A DNA stretch of 64,000 bases from Sphingobacterium faecium (GCF_003054045.1 NZ_QBKH01000008.1:110664-174663); one strand, 5' to 3'. Shown: positions 34,683 to 43,802, numbered from the stretch's first letter. Numbers and translations: made by a program. Notes: generated from the letters alone by a model not told the origin.

Positions 34683-35723
34683 TTATTTTTTGATATTTCG
34701 TTCGTCTAATGCTTTTTGAAATTTGCGTGCATTTATTTGATGTTCGGCAACATTTGTGGCAAACGCATGATAACCAGAGAAATCTTCTTTAGCGCACATA
34801 TAAATATAATCATGGTGCTTGTAATTCAGTACTGCATCTATTGCCACAATACTCGGCATCATAATAGGACCAGGAGGCAGACCTTTGTAGACGTAAGTGT
34901 TATAAGGATTATCTACTCTCAAATGTTTATTTAATACACGACGGATAGTGAAATCATTATTCGCAAAAATAACTGTTGGATCTGCTTGTAATAACATTCC
35001 TTTTTGTAACCTATTTAAATATAAGCCAGCTATAGCAGGCATTTCATCTTTATGCAGCGCTTCACCTTTTACAATTGCCGCAAGTGAACTTACTTCCTGA
35101 GGAGTCAAATTGATTACTTTTGCTTTAGCTAAACGCTCTGGTGTCCAAAATTTTTCCCATTCATCATGAAATCTGGCAAATAGCTTTTCAGGTGTTGTAT
35201 TCCAATAGAGCTCGTATGTATTCGGGATAAACATCGCAATGAAATTGTCCTTAGTAAAACCATACGATTTTGCCAGGTCTTCATTATTGAGTAACTTCAA
35301 AAATGTAATAGAATCTGCTTCAAAATTATCCGCTAATTTTGCGGCGAAATTTTCTTTTAATCGGATATTTTCAAATCTAAACTTAACTGGCTCCTGATAA
35401 CCACCTCTTAAATTGCCAATAAATCTTCTGTTGTTTATACCAGGAGTCAATGCATAACGTCCCGGCTTAACATTATCGGTGTAATTTTGATATTTTGCCG
35501 CTCTATCAAAACTCGTAGGATCGGAAACAATTTTTTGCTCTTTGATCTTTTCCAATACTTGTGCATAAGTATCTCCTGTATTGATATATAAATATTTTTG
35601 ATTGTCGGTAACATTTGATGCTAAGAAAGTCTTATAAGCCGTCCAGCCAAAATAACCTCCAACCACAAAGATCAGGAGAATGCTAATTTTTAACCAACTT
35701 GGTATTTTCTTTTTATTTTCCAT
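34683..35723 (-). CDS. mltG: Endolytic murein transglycosylase MltG
   Basis: A 346-residue membrane-anchored lytic transglycosylase that cuts nascent glycan strands and helps set their length. One N-terminal helix (about 9-28) anchors it; a LysM-like subdomain follows; the YceG catalytic domain has LAAIVKGEALHKDEM with the likely catalytic Glu, YLNRLQKGMLLQADPTV, and YNTYVYKGLPPGPI. It is 2 nt downstream of the PASTA protein gene, which suggests joint work in peptidoglycan synthesis. Confidence 0.94.
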   Translation of the reverse strand: MENKKKIPSWLKISILLIFVVGGYFGWTAYKTFLASNVTDNQKYLYINTGDTYAQVLEKIKEQKIVSDPTSFDRAAKYQNYTDNVKPGRYALTPGINNRRFIGNLRGGYQEPVKFRFENIRLKENFAAKLADNFEADSITFLKLLNNEDLAKSYGFTKDNFIAMFIPNTYELYWNTTPEKLFARFHDEWEKFWTPERLAKAKVINLTPQEVSSLAAIVKGEALHKDEMPAIAGLYLNRLQKGMLLQADPTVIFANNDFTIRRVLNKHLRVDNPYNTYVYKGLPPGPIMMPSIVAIDAVLNYKHHDYIYMCAKEDFSGYHAFATNVAEHQINARKFQKALDERNIKK

Positions 35724-35725
35724 TT

Positions 35726-36544
35726 TTATGGATTTGTTTTTTGTTTTTGTGTTGAAGTAGGATTCGTTGTTGTAGGCGTTGTCGGAATACTGTTTGACAA
35801 AGTGAGGTCAATTTTAGAACCAATACTTGTTATACCCGTCTCTAAACCTGGAAATTGTGTAATGACACGTGCTGTACTGGTGTCTGAAACACCAATATCA
35901 TATGTAACAGTACCTAAGGATAGTCCTATTCCTTGAAGCGCAAATTTTGCTTCTGCAACAGTAAGCCCTGACAAATCTGGTATTTGAACTTCATTTGCAC
36001 CTTGACCATTACCGAGTATTAAATCAATCTTAGATCCTTTTGTAATCATTCTGCCTTCACGAATAGACTGTCCTGCAAATTGAGCATCTAATACGATGTC
36101 TCTTGCGATATCAGCAATATAAGTTGTATCACCTATACGTAAATTATGATTTTTTAGTATGGAAGAAGCTTCAATTAATGTTTTATCCTTTATTTTAGGG
36201 AAAGCAATTTCAGGCGCCACTTGTGTAATAATGGTCAGATAAATTGTCCTTCCAGTTTTTACGTGAAACTTTGGTTCAGGATCTTGCTCGATCACTAAGC
36301 CGGGTTTAGCGTCCATTTGATACACAGAATCAATCTGATATTCTAAATTGGCATTCTCTAATGCTGAAATAGCAGCACTGACATGTAATCCTTTTACTTG
36401 CGGTACTTCGATCGATTCATCATGTTTCGTATATACTTTTAAACCTAAATAGATGAATAGGAAAATTGCTAAAACAAAACCTATGGCGATTAGAAGATTG
36501 TTTCTAAACGTATTAGTTCTTAAATATTGTAATATTTTTGACAT
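35726..36544 (-). CDS. PASTA domain membrane protein without a kinase domain
   Basis: A 272-residue bitopic protein: short cytoplasmic N-terminus, membrane helix about 16-37, then three PASTA repeats (about 44-112, 113-182, 187-254) such as EVPQVKGLHVSAAISALE and VQIPDLSGLTVAEAKFAL. The C-terminus is a Pro/Thr-rich tail. PASTA domains bind peptidoglycan or precursors and usually belong to Ser/Thr kinases or PBPs; here no kinase is fused. First gene of the mltG operon and divergent from ddl. Confidence 0.88.
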   Translation of the reverse strand: MSKILQYLRTNTFRNNLLIAIGFVLAIFLFIYLGLKVYTKHDESIEVPQVKGLHVSAAISALENANLEYQIDSVYQMDAKPGLVIEQDPEPKFHVKTGRTIYLTIITQVAPEIAFPKIKDKTLIEASSILKNHNLRIGDTTYIADIARDIVLDAQFAGQSIREGRMITKGSKIDLILGNGQGANEVQIPDLSGLTVAEAKFALQGIGLSLGTVTYDIGVSDTSTARVITQFPGLETGITSIGSKIDLTLSNSIPTTPTTTNPTSTQKQKTNP

Positions 36545-36662
36545 TTATATTTCTTTAAAAAATCATTTTATAGTATTCTTTTCAAGCAAGTTTAGCGCCA
36601 TTATTTGTTTCGAATACACTTCATTTAATTATTGAACAAAATTATTCGTTTTTCTGTGTATC

Positions 36663-36677
36663 GCAAATTATATTTGC
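36663..36677 (+). promoter_or_regulatory. ddl promoter box inside an inverted repeat
   Basis: TATATTTG (36669-36676) is a perfect -7 box 22 nt before the ddl ATG, but no clear -33 element is present. It lies inside GCAAAT-TAT-ATTTGC, a perfect 6-bp inverted repeat that could be an operator. Confidence 0.45.
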
Positions 36678-36698
36678 TATAAGAATCACTATAATTTT

Positions 36699-37703
36699 AT
36701 GAAAACAAAAATAGCATTAATAACTGGAGGTTATACAGGCGAAGCGGAAGTTTCTTTTAAAAGTTCGGCATTTGTTTATTCACAGTTGGATCATGACAAA
36801 TATGATATCTATCAAATTACGATTACACAGGATGCTTGGTTTTATGTAAGTGATTCTGGGATCAAATGTCCTATCAATAAAGAAGATTTTACGTTATTGC
36901 TCAATGATAGTATATTGAAGTTTGATTTAGCATTTATTATGGTACATGGTTCTCCAGGTGAAGATGGTCGCCTGCAAAGTTATTTTGATTTAGTGGGTAT
37001 GCCTTATACTTCATGCGATGCTTTGACTTCGGCGCTAACGATGAATAAAGGATATACAAAAGCAATACTTGCAGATATTGAACATATAAACTTAGCAAAA
37101 TCGGTTTTATTATTTGATACGCAACGTGCAGAAGGTGTGTCCTTAGTGGAAGAGAAATTATCACTTCCTTATTTTGTAAAACCAAATGCTGGGGGTAGTA
37201 GTATCGGTATGACAAAAGTAAAAGTTGCTGAAGAGTTACAGGCTGCTATTGATAAGGCTTTTGATGCGGAGAATACAGGGAGCCAAGTAATCATAGAGGA
37301 GTTTGTACATGGACGTGAATTTTCTGAGGGAATCTATCGTAATATAGATGGTGAATTGATTGTACTTCCTGCAACGGAGGTGAAAACTACACGCGAGTTT
37401 TTTGATTTCGAGGCTAAGTATATTCCTGGATTAACGGAAGAAATCACTCCTGCAGATCTTAATGAAGAACAACAATCTCGAATTGCAAAGATATTAAAGG
37501 AAATTTATGTGCGATTGAATTGCAAAGGAATGGTGCGTATTGATTTCTTTTTAGAGAATGATACGGATAAGTTTTATTTTATTGAAATCAATACCATTCC
37601 AGGACAAACTCCGCAGAGCTTTATTCCGCAGCAAGTACGTGCGACTGGGATGACTGAACAAGAGTTTTATGGTACTTTAATTGAAGTGGCTCTGAAAAGA
37701 TAA
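36699..37703 (+). CDS. ddl: D-alanine:D-alanine ligase
   Basis: A 334-residue ATP-grasp enzyme making D-Ala-D-Ala for the peptidoglycan stem. Visible are MVHGSPGEDGRLQSYFD, PYFVKPNAGGSSIGMTKV (ATP-binding loop), IIEEFVHGREFSEGIY and the C-terminal IEINTIPGQTP. It stands outside the dcw cluster, divergent from the PASTA/mltG operon, so envelope genes are grouped here too. Confidence 0.96.
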   Translation: MKTKIALITGGYTGEAEVSFKSSAFVYSQLDHDKYDIYQITITQDAWFYVSDSGIKCPINKEDFTLLLNDSILKFDLAFIMVHGSPGEDGRLQSYFDLVGMPYTSCDALTSALTMNKGYTKAILADIEHINLAKSVLLFDTQRAEGVSLVEEKLSLPYFVKPNAGGSSIGMTKVKVAEELQAAIDKAFDAENTGSQVIIEEFVHGREFSEGIYRNIDGELIVLPATEVKTTREFFDFEAKYIPGLTEEITPADLNEEQQSRIAKILKEIYVRLNCKGMVRIDFFLENDTDKFYFIEINTIPGQTPQSFIPQQVRATGMTEQEFYGTLIEVALKR

Positions 37704-37724
37704 TCGACAAAAGATGAATTTTTT

Positions 37725-37766
37725 AAAAAAAAACCGCTTTACGATAGGTTGTAAAGCGGTTTTTTT
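37725..37766. terminator. Bidirectional terminator between ddl and the serine hydrolase
   Basis: A 12-bp stem AAACCGCTTTAC / GTAAAGCGGTTT with an 8-nt loop is flanked by an A-run on the left and a T-run on the right, serving both convergent genes. Confidence 0.9.
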
Positions 37767-39009
37767 ATTTTCTAAAATTAAATTTTGAGAGATCGGGTTT
37801 TACTTTTTTATCTCTTTTAAGTTCTTCTTGATAGATGACCTGACCTATGTTTTTGAGAAATGGATAAGTGACGGTGTCATACTCATAGATTCCATCATTA
37901 TAAATCCCATTTTCATTAGATTGTACAACTACTGCAAGTAGAAATTCTATTCCTTTCTCAAAATCAACAATATATGCATTGTCGATATTGTATCCATACG
38001 AATCACCATATTTATTGAAGATACGGATATTTGGATTTATAGATGCTTCTTTCTCGCGACCATAAAAAAGTAATTTACTGTAGGTAGACCAAAATTCTGT
38101 AGTGTCGTATTTAGGATAATCAGATTCAAATGGATACCGAGACATGTAGTCATATAGAAATGAGTAATCTTCTTTGCTGAGTTTAAACCTTTCGCGGCGC
38201 TCAAATGCTTCTGGGAATAATAATTTTTTTAATATCATTTGTTGGTCATCTAAGGGATATACATTGAGCCCCTCGAAGCTCCAAGGTTCGTGAATAATTT
38301 CATCTTTATCATTCATATAACCTTTTCCCTGAACTGTATTTTGAAGCTTAATGGGATAATCATTTGGATCATATTGTGCTTCTTGTTTATAGACCGGTTT
38401 GTCTTCTTGATAAAACGTTATTGAATTCGTATGTTTTGCCCAGATACCTTTATCGCCAATTGCAAGCCTATTGACAATGCGTGAGTTTTGTGCGCCATGC
38501 TTTTGTAATTTGCTATTCAATTCAGCACGTCCGATAAATTCAAAAAGTCTGTTCTGTGCGTCATTGTCACTCGTCAAAAGGATTTTTTTAATATATTGAC
38601 CAACTGAAGGGAGCCCGTTTATTGCCGACTCGTCTTTTGATACAGCAGTTTGTTTTTCATAAGAAGAATCAATCCTTAAGGGGGTATCTTTCGATAATCC
38701 AGATAAGTTGAGCTCGTTTATCTTTTCTAAAGCTAGGATAGCAGTTGGTAATTTTACGGTACTGGCAGGATAGAAATACCAGTTTGGGTCTAATCTGTAG
38801 CTAAATGATGTAAAATGTGGTATATTGTTTTTATCCCGGTCAATCTGTGTATAGAGAATCTGAACCTCATTTTTATTTGGATGATCTAAGATTTTTTGAA
38901 AAAGTTCGGGATGGCTCTTTAGAAGTTTTTCGAGATAGATAGTGTCCATTTTTTGAGCAAAGGAGTAAGGTATTAAACTAATGAAAAAAAGTGTTAGATA
39001 CTTATGCAT
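37765..39009 (-). CDS. Class A beta-lactamase-like serine hydrolase (exported)
   Basis: A 414-residue exported protein with a signal peptide (about 1-18, SFA-Q). It has the serine active-site motif STVK (Ser83, Lys86), SDN at 147-149 and, in place of KTG, probably KYG in IFNKYGDSYGY. These are in class A beta-lactamase order, but the protein is about 120 residues longer than true enzymes of that class (~290), with a large insertion in the second half. It could be a beta-lactamase-related peptidase or hydrolase. Antibiotic resistance should not be assumed. Convergent with ddl. Confidence 0.75.
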   Translation of the reverse strand: MHKYLTLFFISLIPYSFAQKMDTIYLEKLLKSHPELFQKILDHPNKNEVQILYTQIDRDKNNIPHFTSFSYRLDPNWYFYPASTVKLPTAILALEKINELNLSGLSKDTPLRIDSSYEKQTAVSKDESAINGLPSVGQYIKKILLTSDNDAQNRLFEFIGRAELNSKLQKHGAQNSRIVNRLAIGDKGIWAKHTNSITFYQEDKPVYKQEAQYDPNDYPIKLQNTVQGKGYMNDKDEIIHEPWSFEGLNVYPLDDQQMILKKLLFPEAFERRERFKLSKEDYSFLYDYMSRYPFESDYPKYDTTEFWSTYSKLLFYGREKEASINPNIRIFNKYGDSYGYNIDNAYIVDFEKGIEFLLAVVVQSNENGIYNDGIYEYDTVTYPFLKNIGQVIYQEELKRDKKVKPDLSKFNFRK

Positions 39010-39050
39010 ATTGATTTTGGTCTGAGAATTTTCGATAGGTAGTTTTATGA

Positions 39051-39081
39051 TTAAGGCCTCCTATATTCTAGGAAGCCTTAA
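39051..39081 (-). terminator. Hairpin after folA
   Basis: Imperfect 13-bp arms (TTAAGGCcTCCTA / TAGGAaGCCTTAA) begin 3 nt after the folA stop on -. There is no good U-tract, so termination is uncertain. Confidence 0.4.
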
Positions 39082-39083
39082 TG

Positions 39084-39578
39084 TTATTTTCTGACATATA
39101 CTTGAAAACTATAATCAAAAGCATGTTTTTCGTCTTTTACATGTTTTTCTTCACTTTCCAACTCCCATTCCTGTGCAGGTAAATCAGGAAAGTAAGCATC
39201 TCCTTCTATAGTTGTTTGTAGTCGAGTGAGCAAAACTTTATCGGCAAATGGTAGTGTTTGTTTAAATATTTCGCCGCCACCAATGATAAAGATTTCTCGC
39301 TCATCTCTACAATAGTTCAATACCTCTTGAAAACTATTGGCAATATCTACTTCATCAGATTTTGCTATCATATCACGAGTTAAAATGATATTCCTACGAT
39401 CTGGAAGTGGTTTACCAAGAGACTCAAAGGTTTTTCTACCCATGACTACACTGTGTTCTAACGTATTTTTTTTAAAATACTTAAGGTCATTAGGTAAGTG
39501 CCACGGCATTTTATTTCCTTTGCCGATTACGTTATTTTCAGTTGCGGCTACTATTAATGTTATTTTCAGTTTACTCAT
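39084..39578 (-). CDS. folA: Dihydrofolate reductase
   Basis: A 164-residue DHFR that reduces dihydrofolate with NADPH. Diagnostic segments are NVIGKGNKMPWHLPNDLKYF with the active-site acidic residue, VMGRKTFESLGKPLPDRRNI and IIGGGEIFKQTLP. It lies 37 nt downstream of thyA on the same strand, so dihydrofolate formed by ThyA is recycled by a neighbouring gene product. A -7-like box in the gap suggests extra transcription from there. Confidence 0.96.
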   Translation of the reverse strand: MSKLKITLIVAATENNVIGKGNKMPWHLPNDLKYFKKNTLEHSVVMGRKTFESLGKPLPDRRNIILTRDMIAKSDEVDIANSFQEVLNYCRDEREIFIIGGGEIFKQTLPFADKVLLTRLQTTIEGDAYFPDLPAQEWELESEEKHVKDEKHAFDYSFQVYVRK

Positions 39579-39592
39579 ATTTCTATTTTACA

Positions 39593-39600
39593 CAAAAGTA
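39593..39600 (-). promoter_or_regulatory. -7 box before folA
   Basis: On - this is TACTTTTG, a perfect TAnnTTTG match 14 nt before the folA ATG; the -33 element is poor. Confidence 0.4.
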
Positions 39601-39615
39601 TAGGGATCATTGCTG

Positions 39616-40437
39616 TTAAACTGCCACTGGTGCTTTGATGTGCGGATGTGACTCGTAATTTAACAATTCGAAGTCTTCAAATTTGAACTCGAAAATATCC
39701 TTTATTTCTGGATTGATTTTTAATTGAGGTAATGCCTTGGGCGCACGGCTTAATTGTAGTTGAGTTTGTTCGAAGTGATTACTGTAAATATGGGCATCTC
39801 CTAATGTATGAATAAACTCAGCGGCTTCCATATCACAAACCTGTGCCACCATCATGGTTAATAAAGCATAAGAGGCAATATTAAATGGTACACCTAGAAA
39901 GATATCTGCACTTCTTTGATAAAGCTGACAAGACAACTGTGGTTTTAAAATGCCATTTTCAGGATCGGCAGGGGCAACATAGAATTGAAAAAATGCATGA
40001 CATGGAGGCAAAGCCATATTTTCGATTTCTGCAACATTCCAAGCTGAAACAATTATTCGTCTCGAATCTGGTGATGTTTTTAATTGCTTGATTATTTTTT
40101 CAATCTGGTCAATATGTCCACCATCAGGTGTTGGCCATGATCGCCATTGCGAACCATAAACAGGACCTAAATTACCATTTTCATCTGCCCATTCGTCCCA
40201 AATGCTTACACCATTATCTTTTAAATATTTGATGTTTGTATCTCCCTTCAAAAACCAGATTAATTCATGCAGAATAGATCTTAAATGTAACTTTTTTGTC
40301 GTCACCAATGGGAAGTCTTCTTTTAAATTGAAACGCATCTGATATCCAAATACACTCTTAGTTCCTGTTCCAGTACGGTCAGTCTTAGTGACCCCATTTT
40401 TATATACGTGCTCTAGTAAGTCAAGGTATTGTTTCAT
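39616..40437 (-). CDS. thyA: Thymidylate synthase
   Basis: A 273-residue ThyA that methylates dUMP to dTMP using methylene-tetrahydrofolate. The catalytic Cys146 is in LPPCHAFFQFYV; RTGTGTKSVFG, the RRIIVSAWN phosphate-binding arginines and GDAHIYSNHFEQ are all present. Length is close to E. coli ThyA (264). It forms a thyA-folA pair. Confidence 0.97.
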   Translation of the reverse strand: MKQYLDLLEHVYKNGVTKTDRTGTGTKSVFGYQMRFNLKEDFPLVTTKKLHLRSILHELIWFLKGDTNIKYLKDNGVSIWDEWADENGNLGPVYGSQWRSWPTPDGGHIDQIEKIIKQLKTSPDSRRIIVSAWNVAEIENMALPPCHAFFQFYVAPADPENGILKPQLSCQLYQRSADIFLGVPFNIASYALLTMMVAQVCDMEAAEFIHTLGDAHIYSNHFEQTQLQLSRAPKALPQLKINPEIKDIFEFKFEDFELLNYESHPHIKAPVAV

Positions 40438-40755
40438 TGTAAATAGTTGCTTTTATTTATTTTGTGATTATGAAATGAATAAGCTTTTTGGATTTTTGAT
40501 TCCTTAAAAGTTGATCATGATATAAACATATAATATTATATACGAAGGTAAGATATTTTTGAAGTATTCACATTATGATTCAAAAAAGTGAGTGCGGGTA
40601 AAACTGAACTGGTGCTCTTTTTAAGAGATCTTATAAATAGACAAAAAATAGTAATATGAAGCTCATGGCTCCTTTATTTGGATCATTAAAATCTCATAAT
40701 TAATTGAAAAGCGTTTAAATCAGAATTAAGAATTTTCATTTGGAGCTTTTTGTTG
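40438..40755. other. Divergent intergenic region thyA/mtaB
   Basis: An AT-rich gap with the upstream regions of thyA (-) and mtaB (+). It has a second TATTTTTG at 40554-40561 with no -33 partner and no gene nearby. No open frame or RNA gene was recognised. Confidence 0.4.
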
Positions 40756-40763
40756 TATTTTTG
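40756..40763 (+). promoter_or_regulatory. -7 box of mtaB, 10 nt before the ATG
   Basis: TATTTTTG is a perfect -7 box. Transcription would begin only a few nt before the ATG at 40774, giving a nearly leaderless mRNA and arguing against the upstream in-frame TTG at 40750 as start. Confidence 0.5.
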
Positions 40764-40773
40764 CAAAATCATT

Positions 40774-42093
40774 ATGAGTAAAAAAGTAGCTTTCTATACC
40801 CTAGGATGTAAATTGAATTTTTCAGAAACATCCTCCATAGGTCGAGTCTTTCAAGACGCGGGTTATGAAACAACGCCATTTAATAGTGCGGCAGATGTTT
40901 ATGTTATTAATACATGTTCGGTAACCGATCATGCTGATAAGAAATGTCGTAAGGTGGTGAAGGAAGCGCTCAAATATTCACCCAATGCCTATATTACCAT
41001 TGTGGGTTGTTATGCACAATTAAAACCTGCGGAGATCGCTGAGATACCAGGAGTAGATATGGTATTGGGTGCTGCAGAGAAGTTTAATATCATTGAGCAT
41101 ATTAATGATCTGACAAAAAACGAGAAGGCAGTTGTTCATAATGCACCCATTGATGAAACTAATCAATTTGTATCCGCATATTCTATTGGAGATCGTACAC
41201 GTACATTTTTGAAAGTACAAGATGGTTGCGATTACTCCTGTACTTTTTGTACAATTCCTCTTGCTCGTGGTGCAAGTCGCTCCGGTAAAATTGAGGAAAT
41301 TGTACGACAGGCTGAAGAAATTGCTGCTTCTGGAGTGAAAGAAATTGTATTGACAGGTGTTAATATCGGTGATTTTGGTATTCGGGATGGTAAACGACAA
41401 GATAAGTTCTTGGATCTCGTAAAAGCTTTGGATGAAGTTACTGGAATTGACCGAATTCGTATTTCTTCGATTGAGCCCAATCTTTTAGCGAATGAAATTA
41501 TTGAGTTTGTTGCGCAATCTAAACGGTTTGTTCCACATTTTCATATGCCTTTACAATCTGGCAATAATAAAGTACTGAGTATGATGCGTCGTCGTTATAA
41601 GCGTGAGCTTTATGCGCAACGTGTGGAGAAAATAAAAGAATTAATGCCTGATTGCTGTATTGGTGTAGATGTTATTGTGGGATTCCCAGGTGAAACGCGC
41701 GAAGATTTTATCGACACTTATAATTTCTTAAATGAGATGGATATTTCTTATTTGCATGTATTCACGTATTCCGAACGTGAGAATACAATAGCGGCGCAAA
41801 TGGAAGGCGCAGTACCAGGCTCCCAACGTAGTGACCGCAGTAAGATGTTACATATTTTATCGGAAAAAAAACGTCGTGCTTTCTATGAAAAGCAATTAGA
41901 TAAAGTAGGTGAAGTACTGTTTGAAAGTGATGAGAAGGAAGGATATATGCATGGGTTCTCTAAAAATTATGTAAAAGTGCGTACTGCTTATGATCCGTTG
42001 TTGGTCAATGAGGTTGCTCATGTGAAATTCCTGTCGATTACGGATAGCTGTGAGGTCGAAATAGAAGAATTAAAAGAGGTCTTAGCACATTAA
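40774..42093 (+). CDS. mtaB: tRNA t6A37 methylthiotransferase MtaB
   Basis: A 439-residue radical SAM methylthiotransferase that converts t6A37 to ms2t6A37 in tRNA. The N-terminal UPF0004 domain has cysteines in TLGCKLN, NTCSVTD and VGCYAQ; the radical SAM cluster CxxxCxxC is in DGCDYSCTFCTIP; a TRAM domain ends the protein. I start at ATG 40774 (MSKKVAFYTLGCKLN), the normal N-terminus. It acts after TsaB/TsaD chemistry encoded elsewhere in the window. Confidence 0.93.
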   Translation: MSKKVAFYTLGCKLNFSETSSIGRVFQDAGYETTPFNSAADVYVINTCSVTDHADKKCRKVVKEALKYSPNAYITIVGCYAQLKPAEIAEIPGVDMVLGAAEKFNIIEHINDLTKNEKAVVHNAPIDETNQFVSAYSIGDRTRTFLKVQDGCDYSCTFCTIPLARGASRSGKIEEIVRQAEEIAASGVKEIVLTGVNIGDFGIRDGKRQDKFLDLVKALDEVTGIDRIRISSIEPNLLANEIIEFVAQSKRFVPHFHMPLQSGNNKVLSMMRRRYKRELYAQRVEKIKELMPDCCIGVDVIVGFPGETREDFIDTYNFLNEMDISYLHVFTYSERENTIAAQMEGAVPGSQRSDRSKMLHILSEKKRRAFYEKQLDKVGEVLFESDEKEGYMHGFSKNYVKVRTAYDPLLVNEVAHVKFLSITDSCEVEIEELKEVLAH

Positions 42094-42109
42094 GTGCAAC
42101 TTGAATATA

Positions 42110-42155
42110 AAATTAACGAGATCCATGGTAATAACCACGGACCTCGTTAATTTTT
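42110..42155. terminator. Bidirectional terminator mtaB/EamA
   Basis: An 11-bp outer stem AAATTAACGAG / CTCGTTAATTT plus inner TCC/GGA and TGGT/ACCA pairs form one long hairpin ending in a T-run. It reaches the EamA stop codon. Confidence 0.85.
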
Positions 42156-43050
42156 AAACGATTTCTTCTTTTTTCGAATTTAACCAAATAACTGTGGCTA
42201 ATATCAGTAATACACCTACCCATTGTATAGGACTTACTGCTTCTTTTAATATGAAATAGGACATTGCAGTTGCAACAGGTAATTCTGCTGAGCTTAAAAT
42301 ACCACTTAAGGAATAGCCTATTTTAGGTATTCCATAGGCAAATAGTAAGGGAGGGATCACTGTACCAAAAAATGAAAGAATAAGCCCATAGTGCCATATG
42401 CTATCTCCTAAAGCGCCTGAAATCAAAAATGCTGGGGGAAAGATGCAACAGATCATGATACAGGAGCCGGTAACCATTAGTGCGCTTTTTTGGATGGGAG
42501 GATAATCATTGCCTACGCGTCCATTGACGATTAGAAATACAGCATAGGCTGTCGCTGCTAACAATCCATATATAATTCCTGTCCAATTGAGTTTATCTAT
42601 GCCGTGCTCTAGGAGGCCAGTTGCGAATACAGTTCCGATAAGGACGATCGCAATACCGATCAATTGACGACCAGAAGGTCTATTTTTGAATATAATGAAT
42701 TCGATTAGTGTACCAATCCATATATATTGCATTAATAAAACGATTGCTAAAGAGGCGGGTACCAATTGTACACATTTATAATAAACAAGACTTACTAGGC
42801 CGGTAGAGATACCGCTAATGACAATTTTCCATTTATTAGATTTTCTGGAAAATCTTTCGTTTGCTTTTGGATTGAGTAGCTGTATGAACAAATAGACCAT
42901 CCAGAGGATGATCATACCAAAAATAGCTTGTACACCTGTTACTTGTCCTAAGGTATAATCTTGTGCATATGCTTTTTTTACAAATGTAGATAACAATCCG
43001 AAACTACTTGCGCCTATAAAAACCGCAATAGCACCTTTTAATTTTTCCAT
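42154..43050 (-). CDS. EamA/DMT-family transporter
   Basis: A 298-residue inner membrane protein with about ten hydrophobic helices in two EamA repeats (about 5-135 and 150-290). Repeat features include FGLLSTFVKKAYA at the first helix and ILSSAELPVATAMSYFILKE near the end. Family members export or import metabolites; the substrate is unknown. I start at ATG 43050 (MEKLKGAIAVFIGAS). An in-frame TTG at 43074 lies inside the -7 promoter box and cannot be the start if that box is used. Confidence 0.88.
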   Translation of the reverse strand: MEKLKGAIAVFIGASSFGLLSTFVKKAYAQDYTLGQVTGVQAIFGMIILWMVYLFIQLLNPKANERFSRKSNKWKIVISGISTGLVSLVYYKCVQLVPASLAIVLLMQYIWIGTLIEFIIFKNRPSGRQLIGIAIVLIGTVFATGLLEHGIDKLNWTGIIYGLLAATAYAVFLIVNGRVGNDYPPIQKSALMVTGSCIMICCIFPPAFLISGALGDSIWHYGLILSFFGTVIPPLLFAYGIPKIGYSLSGILSSAELPVATAMSYFILKEAVSPIQWVGVLLILATVIWLNSKKEEIV

Positions 43051-43071
43051 ATCTCTTTTTTCAACTTCGGA

Positions 43072-43079
43072 CAAAATTA
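43072..43079 (-). promoter_or_regulatory. -7 box of the EamA gene
   Basis: On - this reads TAATTTTG, 21 nt before the ATG at 43050. The -33 element is not obvious. Confidence 0.45.
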
Positions 43080-43115
43080 CAATTTGGAAAGGTAGAATAA
43101 GAACGATATGTGTGT

Positions 43116-43146
43116 TTGTCAGTTAAATTTGGTTTTATTACATTTG
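43116..43146 (+). promoter_or_regulatory. Promoter of the NlpC/P60 lipoprotein gene
   Basis: TTG (43116-43118), 20 nt, TACATTTG (43139-43146), 20 nt before the ATG. A second box TAAATTTG lies at 43124-43131. Confidence 0.7.
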
Positions 43147-43166
43147 GGTAACATTTACTATTCACT

Positions 43167-43730
43167 ATGTGTTTAAAACGAAATTTATTATTTTTTATCA
43201 GTCTGTTGCTTTTACTTAGTAGTTGCTCTGTAAAGAAAAAGACGAATAATTATGGTCGTGGAAACGCTGTATTGACCGATGCTAGCGAAGCAAGAGGAAT
43301 AGATTATAGTAAAAGTTCTTTAGATAGCTATGCTGATCTACTACATGTAAAGAGAAAGGAGCTCAATCCGAATCTTTACTCTTTTATTGACGAATGGATG
43401 GGGATACCACATCGTATGGGTGGTGCAACAAAGAAAGGAGTTGATTGTTCTGGTTTTGTAGGTATGCTTTATCTTAAAGTGTATAAAGAAGACTTGCCGC
43501 GTTCTTCGCGTGATATGAGTGTGGTCGTTAAAAATAAAAGAACAGCGCAGTTGAAGGAAGGTGATTTGGTCTTCTTTTCATTTGGTGGCCGTAATATTGA
43601 TCATGTAGGTGTTTATCTTCATAATAATAAATTTGTGCATGTGTCGACCAAAAAGGGAGTTATCATCTCAGATCTGGCTGATTCGTGGTATTCTAAATAC
43701 TTTACAAATGCAGGATCACCAAAATCTTAA
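43167..43730 (+). CDS. NlpC/P60 (C40) cysteine peptidase lipoprotein
   Basis: A 187-residue lipoprotein with signal peptide and lipobox LSSC (Cys20). The NlpC/P60 domain (about 70-187) has the catalytic Cys94 in GVDCSGFVG, His146 in NIDHVGVYL and a third polar residue (His158, KFVHVS). The family cuts gamma-D-Glu-DAP bonds in peptidoglycan, consistent with the DAP-type wall predicted from MurE. It would sit at a membrane facing the periplasm. Confidence 0.92.
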   Translation: MCLKRNLLFFISLLLLLSSCSVKKKTNNYGRGNAVLTDASEARGIDYSKSSLDSYADLLHVKRKELNPNLYSFIDEWMGIPHRMGGATKKGVDCSGFVGMLYLKVYKEDLPRSSRDMSVVVKNKRTAQLKEGDLVFFSFGGRNIDHVGVYLHNNKFVHVSTKKGVIISDLADSWYSKYFTNAGSPKS

Positions 43731-43802
43731 TCAAATATTCAAGCTGAATTCCCTTTTTTGTGTCAAATAACATATAAAACTTTATAAAACTGTTTTAATC
43801 CT

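Noticed and set aside
40750..40773. Upstream TTG start for mtaB
   Set aside because: The TTG precedes the -7 promoter box and adds eight residues absent from the family's normal N-terminus.
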